Source of the DNA: Amycolatopsis roodepoortensis | Lineage (GTDB): Bacteria; Actinomycetota; Actinomycetes; Mycobacteriales; Pseudonocardiaceae | DNA length: 64,000 nt | Direction of reading: 5' to 3' | Assembly: GCF_014873915.1 (NCBI RefSeq) | Contig: NZ_JADBEJ010000005.1 | Span: 2,232,001 to 2,296,000, forward strand | Part shown: in pieces, positions 59,770-64,000 of the stretch | Position numbering within the stretch: the first letter of the stretch is position 1 | Layout: each line of letters begins with the position of its first letter | Made by a program: the position numbers and the translations under genes | The notes under the pieces: generated by a model | Database searches by the model: none | Told to the model about the DNA's origin: nothing | Seen by the model: the letters and a program-made list of their open reading frames with translations, nothing else

Positions 59770-61332
59770 GGCTTCGATGGCGAGGACGGCGATGTCGTCG
59801 TGCGTCCCGCTGCCGAGCCATTCCCGCACCGCGGAACGGATCCGGGCGACGACCTGGCGGCCGGACATCCCCTGGCAGCCCGCCAGCAGGTCACGCAGCC
59901 GTTCGTCCCCGAACAGGTCCGACGGCCGCTCGTGGTGCCGCGCTTCGGTGATCCCGTCGGTGTAGAGCAGGCAGACGTCGCCCTCGGCCAGCCGGATGGC
60001 GGTCTCGGCGAACCGGGCCTGCGGGGAGATCCCGACCAGCGTGCCGGGCAGGGTGATCTCGTCGACCCCGCCGCGGCGGCGCACCACCAGCGGCGCGGGA
60101 TGCCCGCCGGAGGCCAGCGTGACGCCGAGACCGTCTTCGCCCGCCAGCACCGAACCGAGCACCAGGGTGGCGAACCGGCCGCTGCCGCCGGTGATGAGCA
60201 GGGAGTTCAGCAGGCTCAGCAACGTCGTGTTGTCGTGCTCGACGAGGTCGAGCGCGGCGAGGGTCTGCCGGACCCGGCCGGTGAGCGCGGCCGCCTCGGC
60301 ACCCTTGCCGCAGACGTCGCCGAGGACGAACATCGCGCCGCCGTCTTCGCGCGGCAGGACGTCGTAGAAGTCGCCGCCGACGTCGAGCAGGCCGCCCGAG
60401 GGCTCGTACCAGACGTCGAACTTGGCACCGTGGACGTCCGGTGGCGGCGTCGGGCGCAGCGTGGTCTCCAGGCCGCGAGTGGCTTCTTCCTGGCGGGCGT
60501 AGCGGTGCGCGTTCGCCAGCGCCGTCCCGGCGGCGCGGGCGAACTCGGTCACCGCTCGCGGGTGGTCCTCGCCGAACGCGGGCGCGCCGCGCCTGCCGAG
60601 CACCACCGCGCCGGTGACTCCTCCGGAGCCGCCGTCGAAGCCCAGTGAGACGACCGTCACCGACGAATGGACGGCGAGCCGTTCCGCGACGATCGCAGGC
60701 AGGGCCGCGATCTCCTCCTCCGGGACCGCCTTGGCCTCGAGTTCGTCCGTGGAGGCGAAGGTGCCCGCGAGCACCGGCGCCAGCTGGGCGGGAACGCGCC
60801 TGATCCGGCCGTGCCCGTGAGTGGTGCGGTGATCGCAGCTCCACCACTCCCACCGGCCGCGAGTGGTCGGCAGCAGCACGAAGACACAGTCCGCGAGCTC
60901 GGCCGCGGCGAGCTCGGCGATCGCCTTCGCCGTCCCGTGCCGCCCCCGCGCGGAGGCGAGCCGGGGCGCCGAAGCGGCGAGGAAGCCGTCCACGCGCGGG
61001 CCGTCGGCCGCGACCGCGGAGGTCACCGTCCACGCGTGCCAGCCGCCGGGCAACGTCCGGATCCGGGCCGGGAACCGGCGGCCGGTGTGCTCGACATGCC
61101 CGACGTCGGGACCTTCGGCGGTCAGTATCGGGCGGCCGCCGCCGAACAGCTCGCGGGCGGCGGGATTCGACCAGCGCAGCGCGCCGCCGACGTCCTGCAC
61201 CAGCACCGCGTCACGGACGTCTTCGAGCAGCTCGCGCCAGAACCGCCCGGATTCGGGCAGGGCTCCCTCGCTCGTCGGGGGCGACGACTCCGAGGGGAGC
61301 GACGTCGAGGCCGGGGCGGGCCGTGACACCAT
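59752..61332 (-). CDS. PAS-GAF-PP2C (SpoIIE-type) protein phosphatase
   Basis: A 526-residue signalling phosphatase. The frame is open to 61821, but ATG 61332 follows GGAGGAGG. Order: a PAS-like domain (VRDAVLVQDVGGALRWSNPAARELFGGG, about 38-65), a GAF-like domain (about 130-290), then a SpoIIE PP2C (KFDVWYEPSGGLLDVGGDFYDVLP, GDVCGKGAEAAALTGRVRQTL, LYTDGITEARHH, HDDIAVLAIEA). It would dephosphorylate anti-anti-sigma proteins in an RsbU-like pathway. It is divergent from the HAMP-repeat protein, a common pairing of stress sensors. Confidence 0.93.
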   Translation of the reverse strand: MVSRPAPASTSLPSESSPPTSEGALPESGRFWRELLEDVRDAVLVQDVGGALRWSNPAARELFGGGRPILTAEGPDVGHVEHTGRRFPARIRTLPGGWHAWTVTSAVAADGPRVDGFLAASAPRLASARGRHGTAKAIAELAAAELADCVFVLLPTTRGRWEWWSCDHRTTHGHGRIRRVPAQLAPVLAGTFASTDELEAKAVPEEEIAALPAIVAERLAVHSSVTVVSLGFDGGSGGVTGAVVLGRRGAPAFGEDHPRAVTEFARAAGTALANAHRYARQEEATRGLETTLRPTPPPDVHGAKFDVWYEPSGGLLDVGGDFYDVLPREDGGAMFVLGDVCGKGAEAAALTGRVRQTLAALDLVEHDNTTLLSLLNSLLITGGSGRFATLVLGSVLAGEDGLGVTLASGGHPAPLVVRRRGGVDEITLPGTLVGISPQARFAETAIRLAEGDVCLLYTDGITEARHHERPSDLFGDERLRDLLAGCQGMSGRQVVARIRSAVREWLGSGTHDDIAVLAIEASRPVQ

Positions 61333-61462
61333 TCCCGGACCTCCTCCTGCCTTGCGGGTAGCGCAGTGTGAGCGGGCGGACTGGCTCGAAGTGTAGGTCG
61401 AATCATGGCACGCTGATGCGACGACCATGGCTTGGCATGCGTGGTGGAGAGGGTCGACACAG

Positions 61463-64000
<2,538 letters not shown>

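Overview
This is high-GC actinomycete chromosome, most likely Pseudonocardiaceae (Amycolatopsis-like). The evidence is strong third-position GC, many GTG and TTG starts behind purine-rich Shine-Dalgarno sites, Tat-type secreted proteins, two Clp peptidase subunits, maleylpyruvate-isomerase/DUF4233/Methyltransf_19 families, and abundant regulators. The genus is inferred from style, not from a marker gene. I found no rRNA, tRNA, CRISPR array, insertion sequence or prophage.

A conserved minus-strand backbone runs through the first 35 kb: tig, clpP1, clpP2, clpX, then valS, folC, DUF4233 and ndk. It has the same order and strand as in Mycobacterium. Accessory blocks sit between these genes. Before ndk come a cut-off secreted phosphodiester-glycosidase/phosphoesterase and a mycothiol-dependent-isomerase-like protein. 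Between ndk and DUF4233 are an HxlR/imine-reductase pair, a PhoD phosphatase and a penicillin/AHL-type acylase. Between folC and valS are a methyltransferase and an SGNH lipase. Between valS and clpX lie two paralogous small membrane proteins, a YdeP-type molybdopterin oxidoreductase, a four-repeat secreted protein, an LCP ligase, an SDR, an OFA-type MFS transporter with a 42-residue partner, FdhD, a carotenoid oxygenase with a TetR regulator, an esterase and a MEDS/ATPase regulator.

From 35.7 to 47.5 kb come a desaturase fused to its own reductase and ferredoxin, a tightly packed run of histidine kinase, GT39, GT2-GtrA and GT39 (envelope glycosylation), a phosphoribosyltransferase-like protein, a small PP2C phosphatase and small proteins. 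From 47.5 to 54.8 kb come an amidohydrolase, a MarR/MFS/aldo-keto reductase group, an M48 protease and a methyltransferase. From 54.9 kb to the end come a secreted beta-propeller protein divergent from a Ser/Thr kinase, a DJ-1/PfpI protein, topoisomerase IB, and a SpoIIE-type phosphatase divergent from a giant tandem-HAMP signalling protein that runs off the window.

The most unusual non-coding signal is a set of dispersed palindromic elements of three families. They are fold-back arrays with an exact 21-bp period (three loci), 23-bp palindromes in two-pair arrangements (two loci plus one solo copy), and 48-bp near-perfect hairpins (two loci). All but the solo copy, which lies beside an array, begin 4 to 33 bp after a stop codon.
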